From Peptococcaceae bacterium UBA5752 (lineage in GTDB: Bacteria > Bacillota > Dehalobacteriia > UBA4068): 64,000 bases of DNA. A program made the position numbers and the translations under genes. The notes below the pieces were generated by a model. That model searched no databases. It had not been told where the DNA came from and saw only the letters and a program-made list of their open reading frames with translations. The stretch lies in contig DIFI01000006.1 in the NCBI GenBank assembly GCA_002419055.1, forward strand, positions 260,937 to 324,936. The letters run 5' to 3'. Positions 48,971-59,128 of this stretch are shown here, piece after piece. Position 1 is the first letter of the stretch. Each line of letters begins with the position of its first letter.

Positions 48971-49231
48971 CTACATTTGATTATAAACTTTATAAAGATT
49001 AGACTTGCGGCGAGCGGCCACGTTTTTATGAATAACGCCTTTAGCGGCAGTTTTATCAAGCAGACTTACCGAGGCAAGCAATTGTTCCTCTACCGCTTTC
49101 TTATCTCCGCCTTGTACTGCTTCGGCAAACTTCTTCAACTGAGTTTTCATCTGCGACTTGGTAGCAGAATTTTTTTCTCTGTTGGCCTCTGAAATAAGAA
49201 CTCTTTTTTTGGCTGATTTGATATTGGGCAT
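48971..49231 (-). CDS. rpsT: 30S ribosomal protein S20
   Basis: 86 residues. MPNIKSAKKRVLISE at the N-terminus, SQMKTQLKKFAEAVQ and LLDKTAAKGVIHKNVAARRKS: the usual basic helical S20. GGAGGTG precedes the ATG. Own promoter and terminator; divergently oriented neighbours are absent, holA lies upstream on the same strand. Confidence 0.97.
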   Translation of the reverse strand: MPNIKSAKKRVLISEANREKNSATKSQMKTQLKKFAEAVQGGDKKAVEEQLLASVSLLDKTAAKGVIHKNVAARRKSNLYKVYNQM

Positions 49232-49302
49232 TTTGTCACCTCCTTAAAAACTAATAAATTTATCATAAACAATAAATAAAAATCTAAATAGAGTCAAAAA
49301 TT

Positions 49303-49331
49303 ATTGTATCACTATACTCACAAAAATGCAA
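49303..49331 (-). promoter_or_regulatory. Promoter of rpsT
   Basis: Minus strand TTGCAT (49331-49326), 17-base spacer, TACAAT (49308-49303), about 60 bases before the start codon. Confidence 0.75.
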
Positions 49332-49366
49332 GAATTAGTATTAAAAGTAATGAGGTTTCTTTAAAA

Positions 49367-50440
49367 TTATCCATGTTGACCGGAAAAAGCACAAATTCTT
49401 AATAACGCTACTTCTATAAGATCTTGCCATTCACCGCCGCCGCTTTTGCCGGCAATATCAACTGCTAGTAAAATATCAAGCACCTTAACCAGCTGCGCAA
49501 TGGCAAAAGAATGACCAGCAGCCGCACACTTTTCAACCACATACGGATGAAGCGCCAATTTGCTGCTGATATCATTATTAGCATAGCCATGGCGCCGCAT
49601 ATCGCTGACGCTAAGCATATTGCGAAATTGTGTTGATAGCAGTGCTAATAGTTTCTGCTCCGATCTCGGTTCTTGTTGCAGCAATTGCCGCAGCATCTGC
49701 AGTGCCAATACCGAGTTTTTTTCGGCTACTGCATCAGTTAAAGCAAACACAACTGTAGTGCTGTTTTGACTGATAACCGCCTGCGCATCTGCCAGCGTAA
49801 TCTGGCTTTTATCATAACAATAATAGATCAGTTTATCTGCTTCCATCGCCAAAAAAGATAGATTATCACCCGCAACCATACCGATATAATCAATAACATC
49901 ACGTCTTAGCGATTTGCCGGCAGCAGTAAACCTTTTATTCAGCCAAATATTGCGCTCTCCACCCTTGGGCGTATTAAACTCTACCGCATATCCAGCCTTG
50001 TTGATAGCTTTGAAAAGTGATTTGCGTTTATCGGGCGAACCTTTAATTATTATAATCAAGCAACAATCGGGATTAGGATCGGCAACATATGCCGCTAACG
50101 GCGCCAGATCATAATCTTTGCTTGCTTTATCGATATTTTCTGCGGTCTCCAAAAGCGGATCGTCATCCTTTATCTTTTCATTAGCCTGCAACCAAGGGAT
50201 ATTACGAACTATTACCAGCCGTCGACCAAAAAATGAGCTTAAAGATGCCGCCGCTGCCACTTCGGCAGGGCTGACGCTTTCGCCGGAAAAGATATCTCTG
50301 TTCCATTCATTACAGCCGCCCGGTTCAATGTTATCAGTAATCGCCCGTATAGCCTCATCGATTAGGAACATCTCTTCGCCATAAAAGAGATATAATGGAG
50401 CAATTTGCCCTTCATATATATTATCCAAAATATTAGTCAT
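49367..50440 (-). CDS. holA: DNA polymerase III delta subunit
   Basis: 357 residues from ATG 50440 (TAGGAGC upstream); the longer frame starts inside comEC. Clamp-loader subunit that opens the beta ring. Features: LYLFYGEEMFLIDEAI at the N-terminus, VIVRNIPWL, CLIIIIKGSPDKRKSLF, GDNLSFLAMEADKLIYY, LLSTQFRNMLSVSDMRRHG near the C-terminus. Overlaps comEC by eight bases, a common pairing in Firmicutes (comEA-comEC-holA-rpsT). Confidence 0.94.
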   Translation of the reverse strand: MTNILDNIYEGQIAPLYLFYGEEMFLIDEAIRAITDNIEPGGCNEWNRDIFSGESVSPAEVAAAASLSSFFGRRLVIVRNIPWLQANEKIKDDDPLLETAENIDKASKDYDLAPLAAYVADPNPDCCLIIIIKGSPDKRKSLFKAINKAGYAVEFNTPKGGERNIWLNKRFTAAGKSLRRDVIDYIGMVAGDNLSFLAMEADKLIYYCYDKSQITLADAQAVISQNSTTVVFALTDAVAEKNSVLALQMLRQLLQQEPRSEQKLLALLSTQFRNMLSVSDMRRHGYANNDISSKLALHPYVVEKCAAAGHSFAIAQLVKVLDILLAVDIAGKSGGGEWQDLIEVALLRICAFSGQHG

Positions 50441-52823
50441 TTTTGCTCCTATAAGTAGAGATTTGCCATTGTTGGCCATTGCTGTACACTGTAACGGCAC
50501 CGTCGATATCGGTACGGTAAAGCGGCACTCCTGCCATCTGCCAATATTCTACCACTTTTGCAGACGGATGACCATAGCTATTATCGGCGCCTACGCTGAT
50601 AATCACTGCCTCAGCTGTCAACTCTTGATAAAACTCCTCATCAAAAGCGTTGCTACTGCCATGATGGGGCAGTTTGACAATCTCCGCATCGAGCGCCGAT
50701 TTAGACAATATTGAGGGGTCTATTTCATCATTATCACCGGTAAAAAGAAAGTCAATTTGTTTATAACTAAGCTTAAACAGTAACGAACCGTTGTTGGCGT
50801 CCGCTTCTTTGATTAGTTGTCCTGCTTGCGGCAAATATACGTTGATACTGATGTCATCTTCAATATCATAGCAATCTCCGGCATCAACCGGCATTAACTT
50901 GGTACCACTTTCCGCTGCCAAATCCAGCAACTCTTGTTGAGTAGCGCTATTTATAAAATTATCTCCGTATAACAAACAATCCACCGGCATGTTTTCCAAA
51001 ACGCTGATCAGCCCATCAATATGGTCGTCATGAGGGTGAGAACTAATCATCACGTCAATATTGTTGATACCTTGACTTTTGAGATAAGGCAGTAATATAT
51101 AATCGCCTACAGCGCCAGGATTGTTTATATTACCGCCGCCGTCGATCAGTACCGTTTTACCCTCCGGCGTTATCACCAGTGCACAATCACCCTGCCCCAC
51201 GTCAATATATGTAACTTCCATCAGCTGTTGATTATTGAAAATGCTATCGTTGCCGGTCGGCCAAGGCACCAGCAATAATGCCATAACCATCATAAGTCCG
51301 CCCAAAGCCCACCACCGGCCACGGTATTTATTGATCAGCGGTATCAGCAACAGCAACAGATAGGCAATAATTATCACTATTAATGATGGTTTGCCTATCG
51401 TCGCGTAACTTAGTGATATCGAAGCAACTGCTTCACAGGCATGGCTGACTAAATCCATTAATAATCCGGCGGCATAAAGGGGAATTACTGCCATGCCAAC
51501 CGAAACAATTGCGATCAGCGACGCTAAGAGGCTTAATATCAGCGCAAAGCCTATTGCCGCCAGTACCGGTACAGAAATCAACCAACCGGCAAAGGAAACA
51601 ATATAAAAATAATAGCCAATCAAAGGCATGGCTGCAAATGATGCAGCAAAAGTAACCGCCATGCCTTCAGTAAAATAATGACCAAACCATCCTTTTTTAG
51701 GCAATATTTGTTGCCAAACCGGCATTAGTGCAACTAACCCAAATACCGAAACAAACGATAGTTGAAATCCGGCATCAAACAGCCAAAGAGGGCGATAGGC
51801 CAGACAGATTACAAGTGCCACTGCCAGTGAAGTATAAATATCGGTTCTTTCATCAAAAGCCTGCGCAGATATCAGCAATATCCCCATAAATGTGGCACGC
51901 ACAACAGACGCCGTAAAACCGGTGATCATCATATAAAAGATCAATAATACCACCGTTATAATAAATCGCAGCCAGCGTCCTCGATAACGTTGACTAAGCA
52001 GCAGCGATACTGCCAACAGCAGGTAACTGATATTAAGACCGGATACAGCAAAAGCATGAAATATACCGCTGGCCGATAAAGCGTTTTTTTGTTGATAATC
52101 AAGGCCGCTTTTATCGCCAAGAAAGATACCGTTAATCAGATCTCTTTGATCATCCGGCAACAACTCAGCGGCCGCTATAAAACGATTACGAAAGTAAGCC
52201 GCGGCAGCAGAAAAGGAAGATCCTTCTTCGACCACGGTTATTTCGCCACCATAATAGGCGCTGACTACACCAACTATTCCCTGATGACGCAGGTAGGCAT
52301 TATAATCGAAAGCATTCTCGTTACCCATGCTGCCGGAATTAAATACTTGGCCTTTGACAATTATCCGTTCGCCGCCGCTGAACTGCTTGCCATCATCAGC
52401 ATAGATGATAACATCGCCGCCATGATAAGCCTCGCCATCAACTGTATCCGGCGCCAATCGCAAACTATAGCGACCCTCATCCTTTTCAACGGAAAATCCG
52501 CGAACCTTGCCGCAAACTTCGACCCACCCTCCATCAGCTACAGGAAAATCTCTTTGCTCGGATATCTCGGCGCTGCCAAAAAAACAGCCGACAGCCAACG
52601 CCAGCAGTGCAATACCGAGATAGCGTCGCCGCACAACAAACAAAAATACTGCCGCTGCGGCAATCAGTATCAGTGATACTATCAGCGATATCGACAATAA
52701 TGACGCCACAGCAATGCCAATGGCGAAAAAGACAGCAATTATCAAAAGACAGCGGCCTCTTAAATATGCCGCTGTCTCGCTAATCAACACAGATATAATC
52801 TTTGATTTTTTCATATGTAGCAT
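50433..52823 (-). CDS. comEC: DNA internalisation/competence protein ComEC/Rec2
   Basis: 796 residues. N-terminal DUF4131-type region with OB-like fold (about 60-190), the polytopic Competence domain (NGIFLGDKSGL, HAFAVSGLNISYL, VVRATFMGILL) and a C-terminal metallo-beta-lactamase-like domain (TYIDVGQGDCALV, SSHPHDDHIDGL) thought to degrade one DNA strand. Start uncertain: ATG 52823 or 52814, both overlapping comEA by 35-44 bases. DNA uptake channel for natural transformation. Confidence 0.95.
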   Translation of the reverse strand: MLHMKKSKIISVLISETAAYLRGRCLLIIAVFFAIGIAVASLLSISLIVSLILIAAAAVFLFVVRRRYLGIALLALAVGCFFGSAEISEQRDFPVADGGWVEVCGKVRGFSVEKDEGRYSLRLAPDTVDGEAYHGGDVIIYADDGKQFSGGERIIVKGQVFNSGSMGNENAFDYNAYLRHQGIVGVVSAYYGGEITVVEEGSSFSAAAAYFRNRFIAAAELLPDDQRDLINGIFLGDKSGLDYQQKNALSASGIFHAFAVSGLNISYLLLAVSLLLSQRYRGRWLRFIITVVLLIFYMMITGFTASVVRATFMGILLISAQAFDERTDIYTSLAVALVICLAYRPLWLFDAGFQLSFVSVFGLVALMPVWQQILPKKGWFGHYFTEGMAVTFAASFAAMPLIGYYFYIVSFAGWLISVPVLAAIGFALILSLLASLIAIVSVGMAVIPLYAAGLLMDLVSHACEAVASISLSYATIGKPSLIVIIIAYLLLLLIPLINKYRGRWWALGGLMMVMALLLVPWPTGNDSIFNNQQLMEVTYIDVGQGDCALVITPEGKTVLIDGGGNINNPGAVGDYILLPYLKSQGINNIDVMISSHPHDDHIDGLISVLENMPVDCLLYGDNFINSATQQELLDLAAESGTKLMPVDAGDCYDIEDDISINVYLPQAGQLIKEADANNGSLLFKLSYKQIDFLFTGDNDEIDPSILSKSALDAEIVKLPHHGSSNAFDEEFYQELTAEAVIISVGADNSYGHPSAKVVEYWQMAGVPLYRTDIDGAVTVYSNGQQWQISTYRSKND

Positions 52824-53334
52824 TGCCTATTCCGGAAACATTCCTGATTTCTTCAATACTATTAAAATCGCCGTGATCCTGTCGATATGCAATGATAGCG
52901 GCGGCTTTAACCTCTCCGATGCCATTTAATTGCTGCAGTGTGGTAACGTCGTTGCTATTGATATTGATTAAACAGCTGCTATTGGTATTACCGGTACTGT
53001 CGCTTGCGGCCGCTACAGTTACAGACGCCACTGTAATAGATTCACCATCGGTAAGAACACGTGAAAGATCAAGTGATTGCAAATCACTGTTATCGGTAAC
53101 ACCGGCCAATTCTAACGCGTTATCTAAGCTGCTGCCTAAAGGCAAGGTATATGAGCCGGCGGTTTTTACCTCGCCTATTATATTAACAACAATTTCATCA
53201 GATTGAGAACTATCGGTATATATATCTAGATACTCTTTACCAGCAGCAAGATAGCCACCGTATTTGACACCTCCGCCAAAGAATACAGCTAATAATATGC
53301 AAATTACTATTATCTGTTGCTTGGTAAACTTCAT
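52780..53334 (-). CDS. comEA: Competence protein ComEA (DNA receptor)
   Basis: 184 residues from ATG 53334 (AAAGGTG six bases upstream). One N-terminal membrane helix (about 6-26), a SLBB-like domain (VVNIIGEVKTAGSYTLPLGS) and a C-terminal helix-hairpin-helix (LININSNDVTTLQQLNGIGEVKAAAII in two overlapping parts: TTLQQLNGIGEVKAAAI and IRNVSGIGNATYEKIKDYI) that binds double-stranded DNA. Partner of ComEC. Confidence 0.94.
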   Translation of the reverse strand: MKFTKQQIIVICILLAVFFGGGVKYGGYLAAGKEYLDIYTDSSQSDEIVVNIIGEVKTAGSYTLPLGSSLDNALELAGVTDNSDLQSLDLSRVLTDGESITVASVTVAAASDSTGNTNSSCLININSNDVTTLQQLNGIGEVKAAAIIAYRQDHGDFNSIEEIRNVSGIGNATYEKIKDYICVD

Positions 53335-53378
53335 TATGTTCACCTTTATCTTTTAGACTTTGGTGGATCAGACCGCAG

Positions 53379-55841
53379 CTATTTTACGGCAATATTAACA
53401 AGCCTGCCCGGAATTGCAATGATTTTTACCACGCTTTTGCCGCCGAGCCATTCTTGATAGCGTTGATCGGCAGAAACCTTTTGCTGCAATTGCTCTGAGG
53501 TAAGGCCATTTTCTACAACCAAACGCCCCTTGATTTTACCGTTTACCTGCACAACGATCTCAATATGGTCAACAACAAGCAGCGCCGGCTGATACTGCGG
53601 CCAACTCTCTTTATGAATACTGGTATGATGTCCGGCCAAATGCCAGAGCTCTTCCGAGATATGAGGCGCAAACGGGGATAGCAAAAGCAGCAGCGTATCA
53701 AGTGCCTCCGACAATACCGCCGCACTAACGCCATCTTTATTTGCATAATCGGAAATGCTGTTGACCATCTCCATTATCGCGGAAATTGCCGTATTAAAAT
53801 TAAATCTTTCGCTGATATCCTCACCGACTTTTTTGATTGCGGTATGAACAGTGCGTTGCAATTCTTTTTCATCGGCCGAAAGTTGATCGGGCATTTTTGC
53901 CGCAGTGTCGGCAAGTTCCATTAGCTGGGTTGACAAACGCCATACCCTATTCAAGAAACGATAACAGCCTTCGACTGCCGTATCATTCCATTCCAAATCT
54001 CTTTCCGGCGGCGCTGCAAAGAGTATAAATAATCGTGCGGTATCAGCGCCAAAACGTTTGATAATATCTTCGGGGCTAACCACATTACCCTTGGTTTTGC
54101 TCATTTTGGTGCCTTCTTTAAGCACCATTCCTTGAGTCAAAAGATTGGCAAAAGGCTCATCGACCGTAACCAAACCCCTGTCATGCAACGCTTTTGTAAA
54201 GAAACGCGCATACATCAAATGCAATATCGCGTGTTCCACTCCGCCGATATATTGATCGACCGGCATCCAGTAATCAACTTTCTCACGGTCAAATGCCTGT
54301 TCAGGATTATGAGCGTCACAATAGCGGAGGAAATACCAAGAAGAACAAACAAAGGTATCCATCGTATCCATTTCCCTAATCGCTTCGCCACCGCATACCG
54401 GGCAAGTCGTCTTGGCGAAGGTGGGACTGGTTTTCAGCGGACTCTCTCCGGTTGGTTTAAACTCGACATCAACCGGCAGCAATACCGGCAGATCGGTTTC
54501 GTTAACCGGCTGCTCGCCGCATTTTTCGCAATAAACAATCGGAATCGGCGCCCCCCAATAGCGCTGACGAGAAATCAGCCAGTCGCGCAAACGATAATTA
54601 ACCACTCGCTTACCGATGCCTTTGGCTTCCATATAATCAGCCATTTTGACCATAGCTTCTCTGTTGGGCATGCCGTCGAATTGTCCGGAATTAACCATAA
54701 CGCCGTCTTCTTCAAAAGCTGCGGCAAATTCTGAGCCATCCCAATTGAGCGGAGCAATCACCGGAATAATCTGGTGATTGTATTTATGAGCAAAATCGAA
54801 GTCGCGGCTATCATGCGCCGGTACGCCCATGACCGCACCGGTACCGTATTCGTACAATACATAATTAGTGATCCAGATCGGCACTTTGTTGCCGGTCATC
54901 GGGTTGATAGCGTAAGCGCCGATAAATATACCCTCTTTTTCCAACTCCGAGGAGGTGCGGTCGATATTGCTAAGCCGCGACACTTTGCGGATAAACTCCT
55001 GCACCGGCTTTTCATAGGCACTGCCGCGGATCAGTTTTGCCACCATCGGGTGCTCAGGAGCCAACACCATATAGGTGACACCAAACACGGTATCGTGACG
55101 GGTGGTAAAGACCGGCAACAGTTCGCCGTCCTCCGTGGTAAAGGTTATTTCCACTCCCTCGCTGCGGCCAATCCAGTTTTCCTGCATTATTTTGACCTTA
55201 TTGGGCCAACCGCCCAATTTGTCTATATCATCAAGCAACCGCTGCGCATAATCAGTAATCTTAAAAAACCATTGCTCTAAGTCTTTTTTATCTACAACCG
55301 AATCACAACGCTCACAATGACCGTCAATGACCTGTTCGTTAGCTAACACCGTATTACACGAAGGACACCAGTTAACCGCAGCTTTCTTTTTATAAGCTAA
55401 ACCCATTTTATAGAGCTGCAAAAATAGCCACTGTGTCCAGTGATAGTATTCCGGCAGGCAAGTGCCTTCCTCGCGCTGCCAGTCATAGCTTAATCCTAAC
55501 GTCTTAAGCTGGTCGCGCATACTGGCAATATTCTCACGAGTCCAGGGATCTGGATGGATACCGTGTTTAATCGCCGCATTTTCCGCCGGCAAACCAAATG
55601 AGTCCCAGCCCATCGGATGGAGCACATTAAAACCTTTCATGGTCTTGTAGCGCGCCAAGACATCACCGATCGAATAATTGCGCACATGACCCATATGAAG
55701 CTTTCCGGACGGATAGGGAAACATCTCCAGCAGATAATATTTTTCTTTGTCGCTATCTTCAGTTACATGATGCTGACCTTGTTTTTCCCAATAGGATTGC
55801 CATTTGCTTTCAATTTCAGCAAAATCATATTTTATATCCAT
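53379..55841 (-). CDS. leuS: Leucyl-tRNA synthetase
   Basis: 820 residues. HIGH motif in YPSGKLHMGHVRNY, CP1 editing domain with TTRHDTVFG-like and GVPAHDSRDFDFA segments, KMSKS motif as KMSKTKGN, C-terminal anticodon and domain typical of bacterial LeuRS (VNGKIKGRLVV). The 75-base leader is too short for a T-box, so regulation differs from that in Bacillus. GGGGAAAC precedes the ATG. Confidence 0.97.
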   Translation of the reverse strand: MDIKYDFAEIESKWQSYWEKQGQHHVTEDSDKEKYYLLEMFPYPSGKLHMGHVRNYSIGDVLARYKTMKGFNVLHPMGWDSFGLPAENAAIKHGIHPDPWTRENIASMRDQLKTLGLSYDWQREEGTCLPEYYHWTQWLFLQLYKMGLAYKKKAAVNWCPSCNTVLANEQVIDGHCERCDSVVDKKDLEQWFFKITDYAQRLLDDIDKLGGWPNKVKIMQENWIGRSEGVEITFTTEDGELLPVFTTRHDTVFGVTYMVLAPEHPMVAKLIRGSAYEKPVQEFIRKVSRLSNIDRTSSELEKEGIFIGAYAINPMTGNKVPIWITNYVLYEYGTGAVMGVPAHDSRDFDFAHKYNHQIIPVIAPLNWDGSEFAAAFEEDGVMVNSGQFDGMPNREAMVKMADYMEAKGIGKRVVNYRLRDWLISRQRYWGAPIPIVYCEKCGEQPVNETDLPVLLPVDVEFKPTGESPLKTSPTFAKTTCPVCGGEAIREMDTMDTFVCSSWYFLRYCDAHNPEQAFDREKVDYWMPVDQYIGGVEHAILHLMYARFFTKALHDRGLVTVDEPFANLLTQGMVLKEGTKMSKTKGNVVSPEDIIKRFGADTARLFILFAAPPERDLEWNDTAVEGCYRFLNRVWRLSTQLMELADTAAKMPDQLSADEKELQRTVHTAIKKVGEDISERFNFNTAISAIMEMVNSISDYANKDGVSAAVLSEALDTLLLLLSPFAPHISEELWHLAGHHTSIHKESWPQYQPALLVVDHIEIVVQVNGKIKGRLVVENGLTSEQLQQKVSADQRYQEWLGGKSVVKIIAIPGRLVNIAVK

Positions 55842-55887
55842 TTTTGTTTCCCCTTCGCGAGATATATCTTATAAAACATTACCGTAT

Positions 55888-55918
55888 ATTTTACTATAAT
55901 TGCATCTAAGATGCAATT
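55888..55918 (-). promoter_or_regulatory. leuS promoter overlapping a palindrome after cdd
   Basis: Minus strand TTGCAT (55916-55911), 17-base spacer, TAAAAT (55893-55888). The stretch AATTGCATCT-A-AGATGCAATT (55898-55918) is a perfect palindrome, so the -35 region may also be an operator or form a weak hairpin at the cdd end. Confidence 0.55.
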
Positions 55919-56336
55919 ACTTGTCGTTTTTTTGCATAGATTGTGGAGCAAAAGCATACGGCAATAACTCCGACAATTGCATTCGACAGTAATCATCAGT
56001 GCTGTTGGCAATAATAATCGGAAAATCTTTATTACAAAACTCAGATAACCATTGACGACAAACACCACAAGGATAACAATAATCATCACTGCTGCCGCCA
56101 ACTATTGCCAACAATGAAAAGTCCCTTTCACCGTTACTGATTGCGGCTGCTATTGCTGCCCGCTCAGCACAGAGTGACGGAGAATAAGCAACATTTTCGA
56201 TATTGCAGCCACTATAAATATTGCCTTTGGCCGTCAGCAGAGCAGCCCCTACGCAAAAGCCGGAATAAGGAGCATAAGCATTGTTACGGGCAGCTATAGC
56301 CACCTCGATCAATTTTATTTCTGTTTCCTTATTCAT
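55917..56336 (-). CDS. cdd: Cytidine deaminase
   Basis: 139 residues, the tetrameric type. NAYAPYSGFCVGAAL, CAERAAIAAAI (zinc Cys and catalytic Glu) and PCGVCRQWLSEF with the other two zinc Cys. Pyrimidine salvage, with deoC directly upstream (four-base overlap). Confidence 0.96.
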   Translation of the reverse strand: MNKETEIKLIEVAIAARNNAYAPYSGFCVGAALLTAKGNIYSGCNIENVAYSPSLCAERAAIAAAISNGERDFSLLAIVGGSSDDYCYPCGVCRQWLSEFCNKDFPIIIANSTDDYCRMQLSELLPYAFAPQSMQKNDK

Positions 56337-56989
56337 AGGTTTCCTCCAAATAATACTGACACTGCACTGCTGCAGCCAAGCCGATCACAACCGGCGGACA
56401 AATAGGAAATCATTTCACTTTTGCTCCTGATACCTCCGGCTGCTTTTATTTTAACAGTATTTCCCAATTGCTCGTGAAACAACCGCACATCGGCCAAAGT
56501 TGCACCGGCGCTGCCAAAGCCGGTTGAAGTCTTAATATAATCGGCGCCGTTAGTTGCCACTATTTCACACAAACGTAGTTTTTCTTCACGCTCAAGAAAA
56601 CAAGTTTCCGCTATCACTTTGAGTATTTTACCGTCAGTCGCTGCCCTCACTGCCAATATATCCGAGGCAACAGTCATCCAATTGCCGCTTTTGGCCGCGC
56701 CAATATCAATGACCATATCAAACTCATCTGCGCCATTATTCAGCGCATCAGCTGCTTCGGCGGCTTTGACTGCCGTTGTCTGGAAACCCAAAGGAAAACC
56801 AATAACAGTACAAATACGCAGCGATAAGCCGTATAGTTCCCGAATACGCTCAACATAAGACGGGGGTATGCAGACACACGCTGCCCCAAACCGCCGCGCC
56901 TCATCAGATAACAATACTATCTGTTGCCAATAAGCAGTAGGCTTAAGCAACGTGTGATCAACATGAGCAAAGATCTCATCATTGTTCAT
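56333..56989 (-). CDS. deoC: Deoxyribose-phosphate aldolase
   Basis: 218 residues. HVDHTLLKPTA at the N-terminus, VIGFPLGFQTTAVKAAE, KVIAETCFL with the Asp/Lys relay, YIKTSTGFGSAGAT with the Schiff-base Lys, KAAGGIRS. Cleaves deoxyribose 5-phosphate to acetaldehyde and glyceraldehyde-3-phosphate. Partner of cdd in nucleoside salvage. Confidence 0.96.
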   Translation of the reverse strand: MNNDEIFAHVDHTLLKPTAYWQQIVLLSDEARRFGAACVCIPPSYVERIRELYGLSLRICTVIGFPLGFQTTAVKAAEAADALNNGADEFDMVIDIGAAKSGNWMTVASDILAVRAATDGKILKVIAETCFLEREEKLRLCEIVATNGADYIKTSTGFGSAGATLADVRLFHEQLGNTVKIKAAGGIRSKSEMISYLSAGCDRLGCSSAVSVLFGGNL

Positions 56990-57002
56990 TAATTAAGCTC
57001 CC

Positions 57003-59096
57003 TTACATTTTGTCAAAACGCATTAAAATTGTTGCGACCTCCGCCCTCGTCGCTGTACCCTTAGGCTTAAATGAATTATCGTTGCCTTCAATTAAACCCG
57101 CTTGTTGGCAGGCTGTTACATCAGCTTGCGCCCAGGCAGCAATATCCAACGCATCAGCAAAGGTAACCTCATCTTCTACCTTATCAAGATCAACGTTAGC
57201 AAAATCGCAGTAACGAACGATAATGGCGCACATCTGCTCGCGGGTAATGCTATCATTAGTACCAAATAGGCTATCTCCGTAGCCATTGACAATGCCGTTT
57301 TCGGCAGCCCATTCCACATAATTACAATACCAACTGCCGCCCTCCACATCATTGAATCGCGACGAGCTGTAATTACTAATATTTCCACCGTCTTGCTCAT
57401 ACATACGTCCCAATACTGTAACAAACATCGCCCGTGTCATGGAAGATGTAGGAGAAAACTTATCATTACCGACGCCCGTCATTAATTTATTATCCGCAAC
57501 ATACTTTACGGCATCATAATACCAAGCACTGGTTGTAACATCGGTAAACAGGTCATTCGAAGGATCATCGTTGCTTTCTTCAATAAGCACTTTCAAGCGG
57601 TCAAAACCGCCGCCGGCGCTAAAGATACTGATTTCAGCACTGCCGCTGGCACCGGTTGCTGTAACTGTGCCATAGCTATCAACGCTCACGATATTGCGGT
57701 TGCTGCTTTCAAAAAAGGGCAACTCTCCGTTATTGGGCGTTAACTTATATGATAATTTGTCCGTATCACCGGTAGCCAATGATATGGATGATTTAATATC
57801 AAGAAGATCCGCATAAACATAGCCATACTCTCGCTCTCCGTCATAAACAAAGCTGATCTCATACCAGTAGGGGTAATAAATATATGATAGATCATAAGAT
57901 ACGTCTGTCCTATTGCCGCTTACGATCTTAACCTCGGTCCCCTTAGCTAACTTAATTCCGGTAGAATTATATGAAATACCGGGGCCACTGCGCACATTGA
58001 CACCTTCGGTATTAATTACCGCTGTTTTGTTTGTAACATCGGTAAGAGTAACGGTGCTGTCCTCTGATGGCATATCATCATAAACAGGAATATAAAATAC
58101 TTTTTTATCATCCAGGTTACCCATCTCATTGTAAGCATTATAAGTTGTTAGCGCCTCGGAAGCAGCACCGGCAATATTAGTCATATACTGATGTTTATAT
58201 AAATATCGCGAATCATTCGGCATAACGTTAAACCGTTGCAAATAACCGCTGTTTTGACCGACATTGATAAACGATTGGCCGATCCAAGAAGCACCTCCGA
58301 TAATAGAGAGCTCAGGCATGGTCCAGGGACGCAGATATGTACTGCCTGTTGACGCCCATTCTAATGCATTGGCAATCGGATTCGTATCAGAGTTTGCACC
58401 AATATTATAAAAATTATAGTATCCCTCATAGCCGCTATAAGAACCGGTGACACTGCCGCTTTTTGTATTGCCGATCTCCTGCCGGATTTTAGAAGCCAGA
58501 TAATAGGGACTGACACCTGATTCGGCAGCTGCCTCCATAATCAGATCGCTGTAAGTCTTATCGGTTTCAATGGTATTACCATCAGCGTCTAAATAGCTAA
58601 CTGAAGTCTGATACATGAATGTACCATTTAATATTTCCTCAACGCCGTTCTGAGAATGAAGATCTTCATCATAAGAAAGTAATTCAAATTGGAAAATATA
58701 TTGTTCATTTAAAAAACTACGCGGATCCATATAAAAATCGACAACGATTTGCGATGCGGCAACCCAGCTGGCATCTTTGCGAATATAATAATCCGTTTCC
58801 GGAGTATAATCACCGGCCGCTTTGCTCTTCAAGATATTGCTTGAATTAAGCGGCACTAAACTGCGCTCGCCGTCGGCTTCAGCTATAACCGAGTCATACC
58901 AATCAAGGCCGGTATCAACGGCCACGAATACCCAATTAGGATGCTGCTCGTGCAATTCCAAGAGCTCATCCTGATAGCTGGCAGGAAATTGTGCCAGATA
59001 TTCATCAAAGGTCTGTGCCTGGGCCTGTACTGATAAACCGGCAATTGTCAACACCGTTATACCAAACAGCATCAACACTGTCCGCCAAATTCTCAT
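57003..59096 (-). CDS. SLH-anchored glucosaminidase-like cell-wall protein
   Basis: 697 residues. Signal peptide (1-27, LSVQAQA before the cleavage site), a glucosaminidase-type domain (about 150-340: GVSPYYLASKIRQEIGNT, NFYNIGANSDTNP, WIGQSFINVGQNSGYLQRFNV split here), an SH3b domain (about 370-440: INTEGVNVRSGPGISYNSTG), a BIG2-like segment (about 450-505) and three C-terminal SLH repeats (about 515-695: WYYDAVKYVADNKLMTGVG, WYCNYVEWAAENGIVNGYG). It should be exported, bound to secondary wall polymer and cut peptidoglycan. SLH anchoring supports a Gram-positive wall. Confidence 0.93.
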   Translation of the reverse strand: MRIWRTVLMLFGITVLTIAGLSVQAQAQTFDEYLAQFPASYQDELLELHEQHPNWVFVAVDTGLDWYDSVIAEADGERSLVPLNSSNILKSKAAGDYTPETDYYIRKDASWVAASQIVVDFYMDPRSFLNEQYIFQFELLSYDEDLHSQNGVEEILNGTFMYQTSVSYLDADGNTIETDKTYSDLIMEAAAESGVSPYYLASKIRQEIGNTKSGSVTGSYSGYEGYYNFYNIGANSDTNPIANALEWASTGSTYLRPWTMPELSIIGGASWIGQSFINVGQNSGYLQRFNVMPNDSRYLYKHQYMTNIAGAASEALTTYNAYNEMGNLDDKKVFYIPVYDDMPSEDSTVTLTDVTNKTAVINTEGVNVRSGPGISYNSTGIKLAKGTEVKIVSGNRTDVSYDLSYIYYPYWYEISFVYDGEREYGYVYADLLDIKSSISLATGDTDKLSYKLTPNNGELPFFESSNRNIVSVDSYGTVTATGASGSAEISIFSAGGGFDRLKVLIEESNDDPSNDLFTDVTTSAWYYDAVKYVADNKLMTGVGNDKFSPTSSMTRAMFVTVLGRMYEQDGGNISNYSSSRFNDVEGGSWYCNYVEWAAENGIVNGYGDSLFGTNDSITREQMCAIIVRYCDFANVDLDKVEDEVTFADALDIAAWAQADVTACQQAGLIEGNDNSFKPKGTATRAEVATILMRFDKM

Positions 59097-59128
59097 TGAT
59101 TTTCCTCCTTAATATACTAAAATCTAAA

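Noticed and set aside
53837..55280. Long plus-strand open frames (up to 200 codons) across leuS
   Set aside because: Antisense shadows of a full-length, motif-complete leucyl-tRNA synthetase; no ribosome sites or domains.
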